DNA from: Methylocystis heyeri
GTDB lineage: Bacteria; Pseudomonadota; Alphaproteobacteria; Rhizobiales; Beijerinckiaceae
DNA length: 64,000 bases
Direction of reading: 5' to 3'
Assembly (NCBI RefSeq): GCF_004802635.2
Contig: NZ_CP046052.1
Location: forward strand, 1,054,001-1,118,000
Shown here: in pieces, positions 31,501 to 39,900 of the stretch
How the letters are laid out: the number at the start of each line of letters is the position of its first letter
Numbering within the stretch: the first letter of the stretch is position 1
Notes under the pieces: model-generated
What the model saw: only the letters and a program-made list of their open reading frames with translations
What the model was told of the DNA's origin: nothing
Databases searched by the model: none
Program-made: the position numbers and the translations under genes

Positions 31501-31589
31501 CGGCCTATGGCTGGCCGGAGGATATTTCGACCGAGGACGCGCTGGCCAAGCTGCTGGAACTCAATCTGGAGCGCTCGGCCCGGCAATGA
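28587..31589 (+). CDS. MmeI-like single-chain restriction-modification protein (type IIL/IIG)
   Basis: A 1,000-residue protein combining nuclease, methylase and specificity parts. N-terminal domain (1-150) carries a PD-(D/E)xK-like pattern, GWADVWKKGYFAWEYKK. A helical spacer follows. The N6-adenine methylase domain (~250-560) has LDPACGSGNFLYLAL (SAM site) and IIGNPPFLGG (NPPF catalytic). The C-terminal target-recognition domain includes ARYIATPRVARYRSF and FETFPFPAGLTPNIPATDYA. If nuclease-active it would both methylate and cut; methylation only is possible. Residues ~765-795 come from an inserted REP element. The following ~200 bases are less GC-rich than the rest. Confidence 0.85.
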   Translation: MTPQDFIRKWKTHALTERASAQEHFIDLCRLVGHPTPAEDDPQGDHFTFEKGASIVGGGDGWADVWKKGYFAWEYKKRRRNLDEAMTQLTRYAAALEHPPLLVVCDTIRFQILTTWTNLETKKYSFELEDLTDPEKLKILHAVFHDPEALKPTRTRAMITADAAKKFQTISDALQSRNPDREAVAHFVNQLVFCFFADSVKLLPEGLLKKLLQTAEKRPHKSREYLQKLFDQMKDGGEFDLTEIAWFNGGLFDGRAPLALEHVEIGLLFALTSLDWSLIDPTIFGTLFERFLDPDKRAQIGAHYTDPDKIMMIVEPVVLRPLRARWRDAFGRIGEIMRPAGEAGAAGRKGQKDQDRKIAAARARAEGLRDEFIDGLTRLRILDPACGSGNFLYLALQGVKDIEYCAINDCETLGLGRPVTRVGPEILLGIEINPFAAELARTTIWIGDIQWSIKNAIYSRPTPILRKLDSIEQRDAVLNADGSEAQWPETDFIIGNPPFLGGKKLRAGLGHDYVERLFAAYDGRVPAEADLVCYWFSKAWEAVGAARAKAVGLVATNSIRGGANRRVLEPIAQANAIFEAWSDEPWTIDGAAVRVSLVCFGATEEERRLDGQPSAAINADLSGRSSDVTLAQRLKENEGVAFMGDTKGGAFDIPGELAREWLRAPLNPNGRPNSEVLRPWVNGLDVTRRPRDMWIIDFGWEMSEDEAAMYEAPFAYVLEHVKPERDKNRRDAYRKYWWRHVEARPAMWAAIKALAATSPAPDQKASLRPRATSEPGSNPGVEGGPSSASPPRKDATSGARYIATPRVARYRSFLWMHGSCVPDSRCFALARNDEAFFGILQSGFHEHWSMATGSWHGVGDDPVYNTSTCFETFPFPAGLTPNIPATDYADDPRAKRIAAAAKKLDELRRNWLNPPDLVEIVPEVVPGYPDRILPRDEKAADLLKKRTLTNLYNERPQWLQNAHAELDRAVAAAYGWPEDISTEDALAKLLELNLERSARQ
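30878..30971. repeat. REP-type palindrome inserted in frame in the R-M gene
   Basis: The left arm GGCGTCATTGCGA and right arm TCGCAAAGACGCC differ at one position. Inside are GAAGCAATCCAGG and GGCTTCGCCTCC, the hallmark words of the widespread GTCATTGCGAGCG...GAAGCAATCC REP family. The translation across it (Pro/Ser/Arg-rich) has no counterpart in MmeI-like proteins as I remember them, where the RYIATP motif follows the preceding helix directly. Confidence 0.8.
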
Positions 31590-31634
31590 AATATGCGCAA
31601 AGCGTGTTATTGTTTCGCGCAAAGGAGTCCCGTC

Positions 31635-31880
31635 ATGAACGTCTCGGTCGGCCAGCGCTGGGAAGAATTCATCGACCAACTGGTGAAATCGGGTCGCTAC
31701 GCCTCTGCCGCTGAAGTGATGCGCGAGGGCCTGCGCCTCGTCGAAGAACGCGAGGCCAAGCTGAAGTCGCTGCGCGAGACGATCCAGGAGTCGCTGGCCG
31801 AGGGCGGGGAAAACACGGTCGCCGATGCTCGCGAGCGTATCGAGCGTAAGCATCGGGAGCTCGAGGTCCGGCCTCGGTGA
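31635..31880 (+). CDS. parD: ParD-like antitoxin
   Basis: An 81-residue ribbon-helix-helix protein. MNVSVGQRWEEFIDQLVKSGRYASAAEVMREGLRLVEERE is the ParD/CC2985-family DNA-binding and dimerisation fold; the acidic, Arg-rich C-terminus should wrap the toxin. AAAGGAG precedes the ATG. Its stop overlaps the toxin start by one base (TGATG). It presumably represses its own operon with the toxin. Confidence 0.92.
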   Translation: MNVSVGQRWEEFIDQLVKSGRYASAAEVMREGLRLVEEREAKLKSLRETIQESLAEGGENTVADARERIERKHRELEVRPR

Positions 31881-32197
31881 TGCGCACGCCAATCTTTTTG
31901 AACGCCGCCTTGCGTGATTTGGATGACATCTTCGAATATCTCGCCGAGCAGTCGGGCGATCTCGCCCTTGCGCGTGAATTCGTCGATTCCATCGTCGAAC
32001 AGGTGGAGAAAATGGCCGCCCTGCCCGGGACCATTGGCCGTCCACGCGACAACCTAGCAAAAGGGCTACGGAGCTTCCCCTTTCGAGGTTATTTGATATT
32101 CATGCGCTATGAAAAAGACAGGCTGTATGTCGTTGACGTTCTTCACCAGCGCCGCGATGTGGAATCGGCTTTCGTGAAAGACACCTTCCCCAAATGA
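31880..32197 (+). CDS. parE: ParE-like toxin
   Basis: A 105-residue RelE/ParE-superfamily toxin. Recognisable are ALRDLDDIFEYLAEQSGDLA, GIGRP-like TIGRPRDNLAKGLRSFPF, and a C-terminal YLIFMRYEKDRLYVVDVLHQRRD, the ParE hallmark. ParE proteins poison DNA gyrase; that role is inferred from family. Translationally coupled to parD (one-base overlap) and to trmJ (four-base ATGA overlap), an unusual placement of a toxin directly ahead of an RNA methylase. Confidence 0.92.
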   Translation: MRTPIFLNAALRDLDDIFEYLAEQSGDLALAREFVDSIVEQVEKMAALPGTIGRPRDNLAKGLRSFPFRGYLIFMRYEKDRLYVVDVLHQRRDVESAFVKDTFPK

Positions 32198-33087
32198 CCG
32201 GCGCCGGAACCGATCACACCAAGCCGAAGCTCGAAGGCGGGCCGGCGATCATTCTGGTGCGGCCTCAGCTCGCCGTGAACATCGGCATGTGCGCCCGCGC
32301 CATGGCGAATTTCGGCCTGTCGGATCTGCGTCTCGTGGCGCCGCGCGAGGGCTGGCCGCGCACCGGGGCCTATCGCAAGGGGGCCTACGCCGCCGCCGCC
32401 GGAGCGGTGCATCTGCTGGAAAGCGCCAAGGTCTATCCCGACGTGCCCACGGCCATCGCGGACCTCTCCTTCTGCTACGCCGCCACCGCGCGCGGGCGTG
32501 GGCAGATGAAGCCTGTGCATATTCCCTCTCAGGCCATGCCCCAGACCGCCGCGCGCATCGCCGCCGGCGAGAAGCATGGCGTGATGTACGGCCCCGAGCG
32601 CACCGGGCTGGACAATGACGACGTGGCGCTCGCCGACGCCATCCTCACCTTTCCGGTCAATCCCGCCTATGCCTCGCTCAATCTGGCGCAGGCAGTTCTG
32701 CTGACGGGCTATGAATGGTTTCGCTCCGCCCATGGCGACGCCCTGCCCTTCGATACTTCCGAGCGCTCGCCGCCGGCGACGCGCGAGATGACGGCCGCCT
32801 TCTTCGAATTTCTGGAGGAGCAGCTCGACGCGCGCGAGTTCTTCCGGCCCAAGACCAAGAAGCCGGTGATGGCCCGCAACCTGCGCAATATGTTCCATCG
32901 CATGAGCCTGACCGAGCAGGACGTGCGCACGCTGTGGGGCGTGGTGGTGCGGCTGGTGGAAGGACCCCGCCGGGAGCCCAACGCCCGCCGGCGCAAGAAG
33001 CTGGAAGAGGCGCAGGCGCGGGAGGAGGCCGCCGCGGCCGAACGGCTGCGCATACCCAAAGGCGCGCCGCCGGAAGCGCCGGAGTGA
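32194..33087 (+). CDS. trmJ: tRNA (cytidine/uridine-2'-O)-methyltransferase TrmJ
   Basis: A 297-residue SPOUT-class RNA methylase of TrmH family group 1. The N-terminus AIILVRPQLAVNIGMCARAMANFGLSDLRLV, GVMYGPERTGLDNDD and PAYASLNLAQAVLLTGYE are the three knot motifs. It is predicted to 2'-O-methylate position 32 of several tRNAs with SAM. Its ATG overlaps the parE stop by four bases. The long charged C-terminal tail is longer than in E. coli TrmJ. Confidence 0.92.
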   Translation: MTGAGTDHTKPKLEGGPAIILVRPQLAVNIGMCARAMANFGLSDLRLVAPREGWPRTGAYRKGAYAAAAGAVHLLESAKVYPDVPTAIADLSFCYAATARGRGQMKPVHIPSQAMPQTAARIAAGEKHGVMYGPERTGLDNDDVALADAILTFPVNPAYASLNLAQAVLLTGYEWFRSAHGDALPFDTSERSPPATREMTAAFFEFLEEQLDAREFFRPKTKKPVMARNLRNMFHRMSLTEQDVRTLWGVVVRLVEGPRREPNARRRKKLEEAQAREEAAAAERLRIPKGAPPEAPE

Positions 33088-33107
33088 TTTTGGCGCCTAG
33101 ATCTTGC

Positions 33108-33614
33108 TCACTTGCTGAACGAAAGCGCCATCAGCGTTTCGTCGAGATAATCCCCATCGGCGAGTTTCACGGAGCGCGGCTCGCAGCCATAGGCGCGAAA
33201 ACCCCATCGCTCATAGAAGCGAATCGCGCGCGGGTTGCTGGCGACAGCTGTGAGAACCACCTGCTCCACGGTCCCGGCGGCGTGATCGAGCAGCGCCCGC
33301 ATGATGGCGTCGGCGGCGCCGGCGCCCCGGGCCTCCGGCTTCACATACATGCCCCAGATCAGGCCCTTGTGACCGACCTTGGCGCCGGAAAAGCAGCTGA
33401 AGCCCCCTAATCCGACGAGGCCGCCCGTTCCGAAAGCGGCGACGACGTAATCGTTTCCGAGCCGGCGGGCGAATTCCTCCAAAGGAAGGCCGCTTTCGTC
33501 TTCGGGCGCAAAGCGGAACTCGCGCGGCTGGCTGCGAAACATCTCCTGCCGCGCCTCTTTGAAAGCTCCGGCGTCCGCCGCATTCAACCGCCTGATCGAA
33601 AAACCTGCCGGCAT
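33108..33614 (-). CDS. GNAT-family N-acetyltransferase
   Basis: A 168-residue acetyl-CoA-dependent acetyltransferase. It shows FSIRRLNAADAGAFKEARQ at the start, the acetyl-CoA pyrophosphate-binding segment KPEARGAGAADAIM (Q/RxxGxG/A type) and ALLDHAAGTVEQVVLTAVASNPRAIRFYERWGF, the beta5-alpha4 signature. Substrate unknown. An alternative ATG lies 39 bases upstream at 33653. Convergent with trmJ. Confidence 0.85.
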   Translation of the reverse strand: MPAGFSIRRLNAADAGAFKEARQEMFRSQPREFRFAPEDESGLPLEEFARRLGNDYVVAAFGTGGLVGLGGFSCFSGAKVGHKGLIWGMYVKPEARGAGAADAIMRALLDHAAGTVEQVVLTAVASNPRAIRFYERWGFRAYGCEPRSVKLADGDYLDETLMALSFSK

Positions 33615-33707
33615 CGTGCTCGCCTCGACATGGAACTGCCGTGGATAGTGCATGGGCCGGCGAACGAAGGCCAGAGCATTACAGGCGGGAGGCCGGCGCC
33701 CAACGGG

Positions 33708-34004
33708 TCATCTCGTGCAGGGAAGAGCCGGAGTAGTTCCGTTTTCGGGCCATATCCCCGTCGTCGAAGCGGATGAATAAAGGGATTGGCACCGATTGGC
33801 GTCCAGGCCTCGAGCAGACTGATCCCCGATCTGATCGGCCTGAGTATGGGAGAGAGCGTTGAGGCGGCGCGCCATGTAGGCTTCGCAGTTCTGCTTCAGC
33901 TGGAGGCAGCTCAGTTCCTTGGCTCCAACGGGCGCCGAACCGCATGAGAGGGCGATCGAGAGCGCCCCGGAGACGAAAACGGATTGTATTTTGAGGCCGC
34001 GCAT
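33708..34004 (-). CDS. Small secreted Cys-containing protein, unknown
   Basis: A 98-residue protein with a signal peptide (SVFVSGALSIALSCGSAPVGA) and a mature chain bearing four cysteines (ELSCLQLKQNCEAYM ... DANRCQSLY ... LPCTR). AGGAAAAAG precedes the ATG. It follows the TadG-like gene by 59 bases on the same strand. The open frame extends far upstream antisense to nothing recognisable. No family recognised. Confidence 0.6.
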   Translation of the reverse strand: MRGLKIQSVFVSGALSIALSCGSAPVGAKELSCLQLKQNCEAYMARRLNALSHTQADQIGDQSARGLDANRCQSLYSSASTTGIWPENGTTPALPCTR

Positions 34005-34063
34005 TTGGTCTTTTTCCTGGCTAAATCTGTGTCGGAGGCTTTCTTCGGCGTCGGCTCCAATCG

Positions 34064-35167
34064 TCATTTCACGAGACGGACCGGCGTAGCCGCCGTGCTC
34101 GTCGGACAGGTCGACCAGTTGAATTGCGCCGTCGTGGCGGTGGGACCGCTCACCAGGAAGTCTGCGGCCTTGTAATCGTCGATCCCCGCGAGCGTCCCAC
34201 CCCAGAAGCCGCCTGGAACGCCGCACAGCCCGGCGTTGGTCGCCGTGATGTTGATGTCGCCCATCGCGTATTCGTCATAGGTTATGAAGATGTTGTAGGT
34301 CGCCGTCTTGATGTTCACCATATTGTCTGAGGCATAGAAATTGGTGAGGTCGGTGATCTTGGTGTTTACGAGTCCGCCCAGATAGCTGTGCGTGCCGATG
34401 ACCGGCGGATAGGTCACGCCGTCTATGGCGATCGCGCCGAACCAGGCCGTCTTCGGATCATAGGAGGCGGTTCCGGACGAGTTGAAACTCGGCTGCGGCG
34501 CATAGAGCGATATCACATGCGTCCCGAGCAGAATGGAGAAGGACTGAAGAACCGACATATTGTCGCCGGAGTAATTCACGCAGGAGACGTTTACTTCGAT
34601 GCCGGAGTCGCTGAGCAGATTATACCAGCCCCCCGTCCCGCAATCGAGATAGCCGTTCGTGCCGTCGGCGCCGCCGACATGAGGATCCCCCGCCACGGAG
34701 CCGTTGCCCGCATAATGCGTGTAGGAAATCGGGGAACCCGCAGCGGCCGCGGTCGCCGTCGCGCTGGCGGCGACCGCCGTCGTGTTGATTCCCGCGAGCC
34801 GCATGAATGTGTTGTTCACCTGTGCGGTCGCGGAGACTGAATAATTTCCCGAGGACTCCGTTTCCGTGACTGCGGGGGTTGCGGTCCAGGCGGAGTGGCT
34901 CAGATTGGCCAGCGCCACATTTTGGGCGAGGCTCTGGCGTGCGGAATGGGTGAGGCCCGGCTGCGCCGCTGCGGCGAGCGCCGCCGCATCCGCCGCCTGC
35001 TGGAGCGCCAGCTTGGCCCGCGAGGCCCGCCCGGTGTCGATGGCGACGCCGAGCATCAACATCAAAGGCACCGCCGCGACTCCGAACATCACCGCCGCCG
35101 CGCCGGAGTTCTCCGAGCGGAAGCTGGCGAGGGCGGGCGAAACCGAAACCAAGTCTTTATTATCCAT
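34064..35167 (-). CDS. TadG-like pilus-assembly/secreted protein
   Basis: A 367-residue protein with the N-terminal Tad helix (NSGAAAVMFGVAAVPLMLMLGVAIDTGRASRAKLALQQAADAAALAAA), typical of the TadE/F/G minor pilins that anchor Flp-pilus components in the membrane. The remainder is a Ser/Thr/Gly/Asn-rich extracellular domain with several Cys (LDCGTGGWY, VNVSCVNYSGDN, AGLCGVPGG). No other tad/flp gene is present, so it may be an orphan with another surface role. Start MDNKDLVSV chosen. Upstream is AT-rich. Confidence 0.8.
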   Translation of the reverse strand: MDNKDLVSVSPALASFRSENSGAAAVMFGVAAVPLMLMLGVAIDTGRASRAKLALQQAADAAALAAAAQPGLTHSARQSLAQNVALANLSHSAWTATPAVTETESSGNYSVSATAQVNNTFMRLAGINTTAVAASATATAAAAGSPISYTHYAGNGSVAGDPHVGGADGTNGYLDCGTGGWYNLLSDSGIEVNVSCVNYSGDNMSVLQSFSILLGTHVISLYAPQPSFNSSGTASYDPKTAWFGAIAIDGVTYPPVIGTHSYLGGLVNTKITDLTNFYASDNMVNIKTATYNIFITYDEYAMGDINITATNAGLCGVPGGFWGGTLAGIDDYKAADFLVSGPTATTAQFNWSTCPTSTAATPVRLVK

Positions 35168-35574
35168 AGCGACCAATCCGTGAGCCGAGAGCCGTGAGCC
35201 GGCGTGAGCTGATTTGTCGCAGCTATACCCTCGTACGAATACGTATAACATTGCGTAATTATGATATAATTAAACTTTACTTAAGATGAAAGCCCAAGAA
35301 AGCATAACAAATGCTTTCCAGAAAAAGTTAATTCTACAAATAAATTTGGGACAGGCATTCTATTTCTGTTTCATTGTCCTCTTTGCAGCCCCGAGCGCGC
35401 CAGGCTCGACAATATCCAACCGAACTCCCCAACGTCTTCGCGAGTCCGAATAGTTCAATACGCCGTTAAGATTGTTTGATCATCCAGCTCGCGGCGGAAG
35501 GCGCTTTAAATCGATCGTGAGCGCTCCAGGCTAGAAGTCTTTTTCGTCGGTATTTGATTGGAAGGAATTGGACG
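35168..35574. other. AT-rich intergenic region between divergent genes
   Basis: About 400 bases separating the TadG-like gene and the DUF4034 gene. 35230-35345 is strikingly AT-rich (TTATGATATAATTAAAC and neighbours) compared with the flanks and probably holds the TadG promoter. No gene or perfect repeat is seen. Confidence 0.5.
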
Positions 35575-36843
35575 ATGAAAAGGATTTCGATCCTGGCTTC
35601 CTGTCTCGGCTTTTGCTGCGTCGCAACGGACTCTGCGGTAGCGGAGAAGCAGGTGATCGCGAAGGCGCAATTTCCAGCTCCGCAGAGCTCGGAAACGGAC
35701 AAGGAGTGGAACTGCTACTGGCCCGCCTATTATTTGCGCTATCACGCGTACGACGTGCCCCGATCCGTCGTTAGCCCGCTGCTGACGCAGGACCCTGAGG
35801 CGAAAAAGCTTCCACTCGTGCAACCTTCGCCGGTCTTTGTTCCCGTTCCACGCGCTGCAGAACCTGCTTGCCATGACTATTCCGATCTCGACGCCGAGGG
35901 CAGGCCAATCTGGTTCGACGGCATTGCAGCAGGGCAGCTCAGCAATCTCGTCCAAATGTTGCTTGCGCAGGAGAAGTTCGCCGATCTCGACCGCCTGATC
36001 GACGACTGGACGTCCAGGCAGGAGCGCATTGCGGACGGCAGATGGAAACTCACCTTCTTGTTGGACGGCTTCAAGAACCAGAGTTACCAACCCAACGGCT
36101 GGGAGCGGATGGGCGCAATTATCCAGCGGTGGAAGGCCGCCAACCCGACCTCTGCGGGAGCGGCGATCGCCGAGGCGAACTACTATTACTCTCTGGCATG
36201 GAAGGCCCGAGGCGGTGGCTATGCTTCCTCGGTGGAGTCGGAAGGTTGGCGGCTGTTTGAAGAAAGGCTTCGGAAAGTAGAGCGGATATTGTCGGATAGC
36301 AAATCCTATGCGTCCAGGAATCCACTCTGGGGTAATCTCTATCTCGATGTCGTCGCGCTTCTGAATTGGCCTAGAGAACGCCAATACGAACTGTATCGTG
36401 CGGTTACCAAGGAACACAAATATTACTATTGGGCCTATGACGCCTACATAACTTTTCTCGCTCCAAAGTGGGGCGGCGACTGGAGTCTGGTCGACGCAGT
36501 GATAAAGGACGCGGAAGAAAAAACCCGCGACGTCGACGGCGCTTCGACTTACACCCGGATGTACTGGCTGGTTTCGGGCTCCGAAGAAATCGGCTTCAAT
36601 ATTTTCAAGGATACGCGCGCCGACTGGCCGCACATGAGACAGGGCTTCAAGGACATGTTGAGGCTCTATCCGCACAGCGCCTGGAACGCCAATGCCTATG
36701 CGGTCTTCGCCTGTTTGGCGAGAGACGGCGACAGTTTTTGGGAAGCGCGAGCCCGGATGAAGGATAAAATCATGGAGCAGGCTTGGCCCTCCAATCTATC
36801 CATCGACGTATGCGAGGCAAGATTTCCCGGCCACGCGCTGTAG
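35575..36843 (+). CDS. Exported DUF4034-like protein
   Basis: A 422-residue protein with a signal peptide (ISILASCLGFCCVATDSAVA). The body resembles DUF4034 proteins: a helical-repeat-like scaffold with LLAQEKFADLDRLIDDW, DGRWKLTFLLDGF, GAAIAEANYYYSLAWKARGGGY and HSAWNANAYAVFACLARD. Function unknown. The ATG follows GGAAGGAA. The TAG stop is the first triplet of a short repeat copy (TAGAGCATTTTCG). Base composition is somewhat below the window average. Confidence 0.65.
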   Translation: MKRISILASCLGFCCVATDSAVAEKQVIAKAQFPAPQSSETDKEWNCYWPAYYLRYHAYDVPRSVVSPLLTQDPEAKKLPLVQPSPVFVPVPRAAEPACHDYSDLDAEGRPIWFDGIAAGQLSNLVQMLLAQEKFADLDRLIDDWTSRQERIADGRWKLTFLLDGFKNQSYQPNGWERMGAIIQRWKAANPTSAGAAIAEANYYYSLAWKARGGGYASSVESEGWRLFEERLRKVERILSDSKSYASRNPLWGNLYLDVVALLNWPRERQYELYRAVTKEHKYYYWAYDAYITFLAPKWGGDWSLVDAVIKDAEEKTRDVDGASTYTRMYWLVSGSEEIGFNIFKDTRADWPHMRQGFKDMLRLYPHSAWNANAYAVFACLARDGDSFWEARARMKDKIMEQAWPSNLSIDVCEARFPGHAL

Positions 36844-36873
36844 AGCATTTTCGAGCGAACCCGGTTCGTGGGC
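36841..36873. repeat. Short degenerate copy of repeat family B
   Basis: TAGAGCATTTTCGAGCGAAC followed by CCGGTTCGTG, resembling the first part of the 41948 element (GTGTTTTCGAGCGAA...CCGGTTCGCG) with a central deletion. It contains CGAACCCGGTTCG, itself nearly palindromic, and starts on the stop codon of the DUF4034 gene. Confidence 0.55.
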
Positions 36874-36902
36874 TTTCGATGACAGCACTGGAGCCGCAGT
36901 GG

Positions 36903-36939
36903 TTGACATGAAGGGGTAAAAAGAGAACAATAAAGGAAC
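36903..36939 (+). promoter_or_regulatory. SOS-regulated promoter of dnaE2
   Basis: A perfect -35 TTGACA (36903-36908), a 17-base spacer and a -10 AACAAT (36926-36931) overlapped by an exact SOS box GAAC AATAAAG GAAC (36925-36939). LexA bound here would block the -10, so dnaE2 should be DNA-damage inducible from its own promoter. Confidence 0.85.
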
Positions 36940-36969
36940 ATTTCTGCGACGCTGCGTCCGGAGCGTTTC

Positions 36970-39900
36970 TTGATCATCCCCCTGCCCCGCTACGCCGAGC
37001 TTGCGACGACGACCAATTTCTCCTTCCTGCGCGGCGCCTCGCACCCGGAGGAGATGGTCGCCCGCGCGCTGGAGCTCGGTCATTGCGGCATCGGGATCGC
37101 TGATCGCAATTCGGTGGCGGGCGTGGTGCGGGCGTTCTCTTTTCTGCGGGCGCATGATGGCGTCGCGCCGGAGAGTTTCCAGCTCGCCGTCGGCGCAAGG
37201 CTGGTCTTTTCCGACAAGACCCCGGACCTTCTCTGCTACCCGCGGAATCGCGCCGCCTATGGGCGCCTCTGCCTGATGCTGACGCGCGGCAATATGCGCG
37301 CCAAGAAAGGCGAATGCGCGCTCACGCTCGGGGATCTGCTCGAATTCAGCGATGGGCTGCAACTGATCGCGCTCGGCGACGCCGCGCCGCCCGCCGAGAT
37401 CTATTCCGCCTTCAAGGATCGGCTGTGGCTCGGCGCCGGCGCCCTTTACGACGAAAGAATGCGGGAGCGGCTCCGCCGCCGCGCCGCGCAGGCGCGCAAG
37501 CTCGGCCTGCCGCTCATCGCGGTGAACGAGGCGTATTATCACGAGCCCGGGAGGCGGCCGCTCGCCGATGCCCTGGCCTGCATTCGCGAAGGCGTGACGC
37601 TCGAGAACGCCGGCTTCAGGCTCGCCGCCAACGCCGAGCGCCATCTCAAGAGCGCGGAGGAGATGAGCCGTCTCTTCGCCGAGGCGCCGGGAGCGGTGGA
37701 CGAAACCGCGCGTTTTCTGGAGCGCGTCGAATTCCGCCTCTCCGACCTCGCCTATGATTATCCCAGCGAATTGCGCGAAGGCTTCGCGAGCGAACAGGCG
37801 GCGTTGGAGGCTTTCGCCTTCGAGGGCGCAAAAAAGCGCTATCCACAAGGCGTTCCGGGCCATGTGCAGGAGCTGCTCCGACGCGAATTGAGCCTCATCG
37901 GCCAATTGAACTACGCCGCCTATTTTCTCACCGTGCACGATATCGTGCGCTTCGCCCGTTCGCGCGGGATTCTGGCGCAGGGACGCGGCTCGGCGGCCAA
38001 CAGCGCGGTGTGCTTTTGCCTCGGCGTCACCGAAGTCGATCCGACCAAGCACGATCTCCTGTTCGAACGCTTCGTTTCGGCCGAGCGCAACGAGCCGCCC
38101 GACATCGACGTCGATTTCGAGCATGAGCGGCGTGAGGAAGTGATCCAATATATCTACCAGCGCTTCGGCCGCGCCCATGCGGGCCTCGCCGCCGCCGTCG
38201 TGACCTACCGCTCGCGGTCGGCCCTGCGCGAGGTCGGCAAGGCGTTCGGTTTTTCGAGCGATCTTCTGGGGCGGCTTTCCGCCCTGTCGTCGGGCGGAAC
38301 GACGCCCGAACAGCGCCGCGCCGACATGATCCGCTCGGGGCTGGACCCGAGCGAGCCGCGCTTCGCCATGGCGCTGGCGCTGGCGCAGGAGCTCAAGGGA
38401 TTTCCCCGCCATCTCACCCAGCACAGCGGAGGCTTCGTCATCACCAGGGCGCGGCTCGACGAGGTGGTTCCGGTCGCGCCCGCCGCGATGGAGGGCCGCA
38501 CCACCATCATGTGGGACAAGGACGATCTCGACGCTCTCGGCATTCTCAAGATCGACGTGCTGGCGCTCGGGATGCTCACCTGCCTGCGCAAGGGCCTCGA
38601 TCTGCTGGCGGCGCATTACGGAATTCGTCGCCGCCTTTCGACGCTGCCCGCCGAGGACGAGCGCGTCTACGCCATGGTCAGCCGGGCCGATACGGTGGGC
38701 GTGTTCCAGATCGAGAGCCGCGCCCAGATGTCGATGCTGCCGCGCCTCAAGCCGCAATGCTTCTACGACCTCGTGATCGAGGTGGCCATCGTGCGTCCCG
38801 GACCCATTCAGGGCGATATGGTTCATCCCTATCTGCGCCGCCGCATGAACAAGGAAAAGGTCGAATATCCCTCGCCCGAACTGGAGCAGGTGCTCGGCAA
38901 GACTCTCGGCGTTCCCTTGTTCCAGGAGCAGGCGATGAAGATCGCCATCGTCGCGGCCGGTTTTTCTCCCGCGGAAGCCGATCAGCTCCGCCGGGCCATG
39001 GCCACCTTCAAACGCGCGGGGCTGGTGAGCGCTTTTCGGGACAAGATGATATCCGGCATGATGGCGCGCGGCTATCCGCAGGATTTCGCCGAGCGCTGCT
39101 TCCGGCAGATCGAAGGCTTCGGCACTTACGGCTTCCCCGAAAGCCACGCGGCTTCCTTCGCGCTGCTGGTCTATGCCTCGGCATGGCTCAAATGCCGCTA
39201 TCCCGATGTTTTCGCCTGCGCGCTCCTCAATTCCCAACCGATGGGGTTTTACGCGCCGGCGCAGATCCTGCGAGACGCTCGGGAACATGGGGTCGAAGCG
39301 CGGGAGGTCGACGTAAACGCTTCCCAGTGGGATTGCGCGCTCGAGCCTTCCCCTGGAGTGTTTTCGAGAGAAGCGGACGCCGGTTCGCGTGAAGAAAGCA
39401 CGATCGAACAAGGACGCCTGCATCCGCGCCACGAGTCGATGGCTTCCGACATTGCGGGAAATTGCGCCCTGCGTCTCGGTTTTCGCCTCGTCAAAGGCGT
39501 CGCGGAGGCGGAGATGCGCCTGCTCGTGGAGCGGCGCGGCGCCGGCTATGATTCGGTGCGCGATTTATGGCTGCGCACGGGCCTGCCGCCCTCGACGCTT
39601 GAAAAACTCGCGGAGGCCGACGCCTTCTCCAGTCTCGGCCTCACCCGGCGCGAGGCGCTATGGGCGATCGCCGGCCTCAACCGCGCCGGCGACAAGGACG
39701 ACCTGCCCTTGCTGCGCATGCTGGCCTTTTCTCCGACGGAGCCCGACGCAGATCTGCCGCCCATGCCGCCCGGCGAAGAGGTGATGGAGGATTACCGCTC
39801 GCTCTCGCTCTCCTTGAAGGCGCATCCGGTGGCGTTTTTGCGCCGGTCGCTGGCCGGGCGGGGCGTCGCCCCCTGCGCGGATCTGTCGCGCCCTTACGAG

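Noticed and set aside
28587-33087. A larger undescribed defence island around the R-M and ParDE genes
   Set aside because: Both flanks are housekeeping genes (gltA and trmJ), and no other defence-type gene is present.
36796-39432. An 878-codon minus-strand frame antisense to dnaE2
   Set aside because: Arg/Gly/Ala/His-rich shadow of dnaE2 without recognisable motifs.
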